DNA of 5,827 bases from Candidatus Acidiferrum typicum. GTDB taxonomy: Bacteria; Acidobacteriota; Terriglobia; Acidiferrales; UBA7541. This document shows, piece by piece, positions 4,685 through 5,827 of this stretch (position 1 is the stretch's first letter; each line of letters starts with the position of its first letter). The stretch covers positions 1 to 5,827 of the forward strand of contig JAOAPW010000280.1 of NCBI GenBank assembly GCA_025463105.1. The letters run 5' to 3'. The position numbers were made by a program, and so were the translations under genes. The notes below the pieces were generated by a model. It searched no databases. It saw only the letters and a program-made list of their open reading frames with translations, and was not told where the DNA came from.

Positions 4685-5495
4685 CTTCCTGCTTTCCCCC
4701 TGCCGCAAGAGCCTCTTCAATCGGACGCGAAATAATTTCATGCACGCGGTCGCGAAGCGCCTCGAAATCTTCCTTGCGGAGATACTTCGTTTCGATCACA
4801 TCGTGCAGATAGACGGTAATGGTGCCCGGCCGCAGCAGCCAGCCAGTTTTCTTGTTGAATTCAAAAGCGCCAACCGTGCTGACCGGAATTATTGGTGTGC
4901 CGAATTTCATCGCCATGCGGAATACGCCGTCCTTGAACGGGCCGACGCGGCCATCGCGCGTTCGCTGGCCTTCGGGGAACACGGCCAGGCTGACGCCCGA
5001 GTCAAGCGCGGCCTGAGTCATCCGCCACATGCGTTTCAAGTCGGAGGGGCGATTATGATCCGGCACGGGAACGTTGCCAAAGCGCTTCATCATCCAACCA
5101 TAGATGGGTATGCGAAAGTGAGATTCAAACTCCAGGCCGCGGAAGTATTGTGGGATCGTCGCGTACAGCACGAATGGGTCGAACAGATTGACGTGATTGA
5201 TCAGAAGAAAGCAAGTGCGCGTTGGATCAAATCCCGGCGCACGGCGCACGATGAGCCTGGCACCCGCAAGCTTCATGGTGACGCGGCATAGCATGCGCTG
5301 CGGCCAATCGTTCTTGCGAGGATCGATGAAAATGCCGAGCAGCAGCAGGAAGCCGCACACCGGAAAGAAATATGCCGCGGACAGCAGCCAGTGAAACGTG
5401 CTTCGCACCAGCGCCCACACCCGTTGCTGGCCATTCTCTGCTGGTGTATTACCTGCCGCGGCTGCTGAAATCTGCTGTTCGCGTTCGTTGTTCAT
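4659..5495 (-). CDS. 1-acyl-sn-glycerol-3-phosphate acyltransferase family protein (PlsC-type)
   Basis: A 278-residue membrane-associated acyltransferase. A polar N-terminus (1-25) is followed by a hydrophobic segment at about 34-57 that should anchor it in the inner membrane. The PlsC motifs follow in order: N100HVNLFD106 (catalytic H-x4-D pair H101/D106), G140NVPVPD, F173PEGQR178 (phosphate binding), and P201IIPVS. Such enzymes move an acyl group from acyl-ACP or acyl-CoA to lysophosphatidic acid or a related lipid acceptor. ATG 5495 overlaps the stop of the upstream lipid kinase as ATGA, so the two are co-translated. The C-terminus is charged and ends inside the vapC 3' end. The acceptor could be lysophosphatidate or, given the phosphatidylinositol-phosphate-synthase-like gene nearby, a phosphoinositide glycolipid as for mycobacterial PatA; the sequence does not decide this. 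Confidence 0.92.
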   Translation of the reverse strand: MNNEREQQISAAAAGNTPAENGQQRVWALVRSTFHWLLSAAYFFPVCGFLLLLGIFIDPRKNDWPQRMLCRVTMKLAGARLIVRRAPGFDPTRTCFLLINHVNLFDPFVLYATIPQYFRGLEFESHFRIPIYGWMMKRFGNVPVPDHNRPSDLKRMWRMTQAALDSGVSLAVFPEGQRTRDGRVGPFKDGVFRMAMKFGTPIIPVSTVGAFEFNKKTGWLLRPGTITVYLHDVIETKYLRKEDFEALRDRVHEIISRPIEEALAAGGKQEANLSPVRG

Positions 5496-5827
5496 ACCAT
5501 CACATCAAGCGCGCTCGGGAGCACCTCGAGCGATTCGACTTGGAGCGTAAGCACTTCGCCATCGACCACGACATTCACCGGTGTTTCGATATCAAATTCG
5601 ATGCGTGTAGCGGTTCGACGCGACGCCAGCCGGTGCCCAATATGTGAACCGTCAAATAGAGTCGCCAGATTTCGCACCAGTCCGAGGCGCCCAATCGGGC
5701 CCCAGTGGACATATTCAATCGCGCCGCTATCGATCGACGCTTGCGGCGCAATCATCATCTTGCCGCCGGTATACTTGCTGTTACTGAACGCCAGGAACAA
5801 GCAGCGGCGGTCGTCGCGCTCGCCATC
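5492..5827 (-). CDS. Diacylglycerol/sphingosine-type lipid kinase, C-terminal part (5' end outside window)
   Basis: The last 111 residues of a YegS/DgkB-family lipid kinase enter from the right edge. Recognisable family marks are FSNSKYTGGKMMIAP (equivalent to the N-x4-GGG-x4-P turn), ASIDSGAIEYVHW (usually A-x2-DG-x-L-D), a GSHIGH step, and VVVDGE followed by LPSALDVMV at the end. This is the C-terminal beta-sandwich that supports the nucleotide-binding N-terminal domain, which is missing here. The enzyme would phosphorylate diacylglycerol or a similar lipid with ATP and recycle it to phosphatidic acid, feeding the acyltransferase and CDP-lipid pathway. Its TGA overlaps the acyltransferase ATG by four bases. 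The reading frame is open to the edge, so the gene is cut by the window, not broken. In the SIDSG stretch Asp is followed by Ser-Gly in place of Asp-Gly, an ordinary variation. Confidence 0.88.
   Translation of the reverse strand, partial: DGERDDRRCLFLAFSNSKYTGGKMMIAPQASIDSGAIEYVHWGPIGRLGLVRNLATLFDGSHIGHRLASRRTATRIEFDIETPVNVVVDGEVLTLQVESLEVLPSALDVMV

Noticed and set aside
4740..5291. Plus-strand ORF of 183 codons
   Set aside because: It lies fully opposite the acyltransferase, which carries all four family motifs; the long frame follows from codon bias.

Overview
The window looks like chromosomal DNA of a soil bacterium, most likely an acidobacterium. That assignment is an inference. It rests on the style of the Crp/Fnr regulator, on the sensor-like protein at the left edge and on the inositol-phosphate-type CDP-alcohol phosphotransferase, not on a ribosomal marker. 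Nothing indicates a phage, plasmid, rRNA, tRNA, CRISPR array or insertion sequence.

Left block (1-1509, minus strand). A tightly packed unit reads right to left: a Crp/Fnr-family regulator (1509-838); a 72-residue protein with a CxxC...C...H zinc-knuckle pattern (828-610); a 46-residue lysine-rich ORF starting with GTG (594-454); and a sensor-like protein that starts at 469 and runs off the left edge. The last two genes overlap by 16 bases in different frames. The sensor-like gene is easy to miss because it has no stop inside the window, and the 46-residue ORF because it is short.

A gene-free stretch (1510-2036) separates this block from the rightward genes and must hold the divergent control signals. 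Only weak repeats are visible in it.

Middle block (2037-4684, plus strand). First comes an exported metallo-beta-lactamase-fold hydrolase with a complete two-metal site. Next is a CDP-alcohol phosphatidyltransferase with a perfect catalytic signature and the YxRARAE/ERPER region typical of phosphatidylinositol-phosphate synthases. A compact type II toxin-antitoxin pair follows (Phd/YefM-type antitoxin and PIN-domain VapC toxin). Its promoter carries two copies of a GTAGCTAC palindrome exactly 20 bp apart.

Right block (4659-5827, minus strand). A PlsC-type acyltransferase and the C-terminal part of a diacylglycerol/lipid kinase are coupled by an ATGA overlap. The acyltransferase converges on the vapC gene, and their 3' ends overlap by 26 bp.

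The phosphatidyltransferase, acyltransferase and lipid kinase suggest a membrane phospholipid (possibly phosphoinositide) synthesis neighbourhood with the toxin-antitoxin module sitting inside it. The left block is a separate, probably regulatory, unit. I see no clear new defence or mobile system. The least explained material is the small-protein and sensor cluster at the left.
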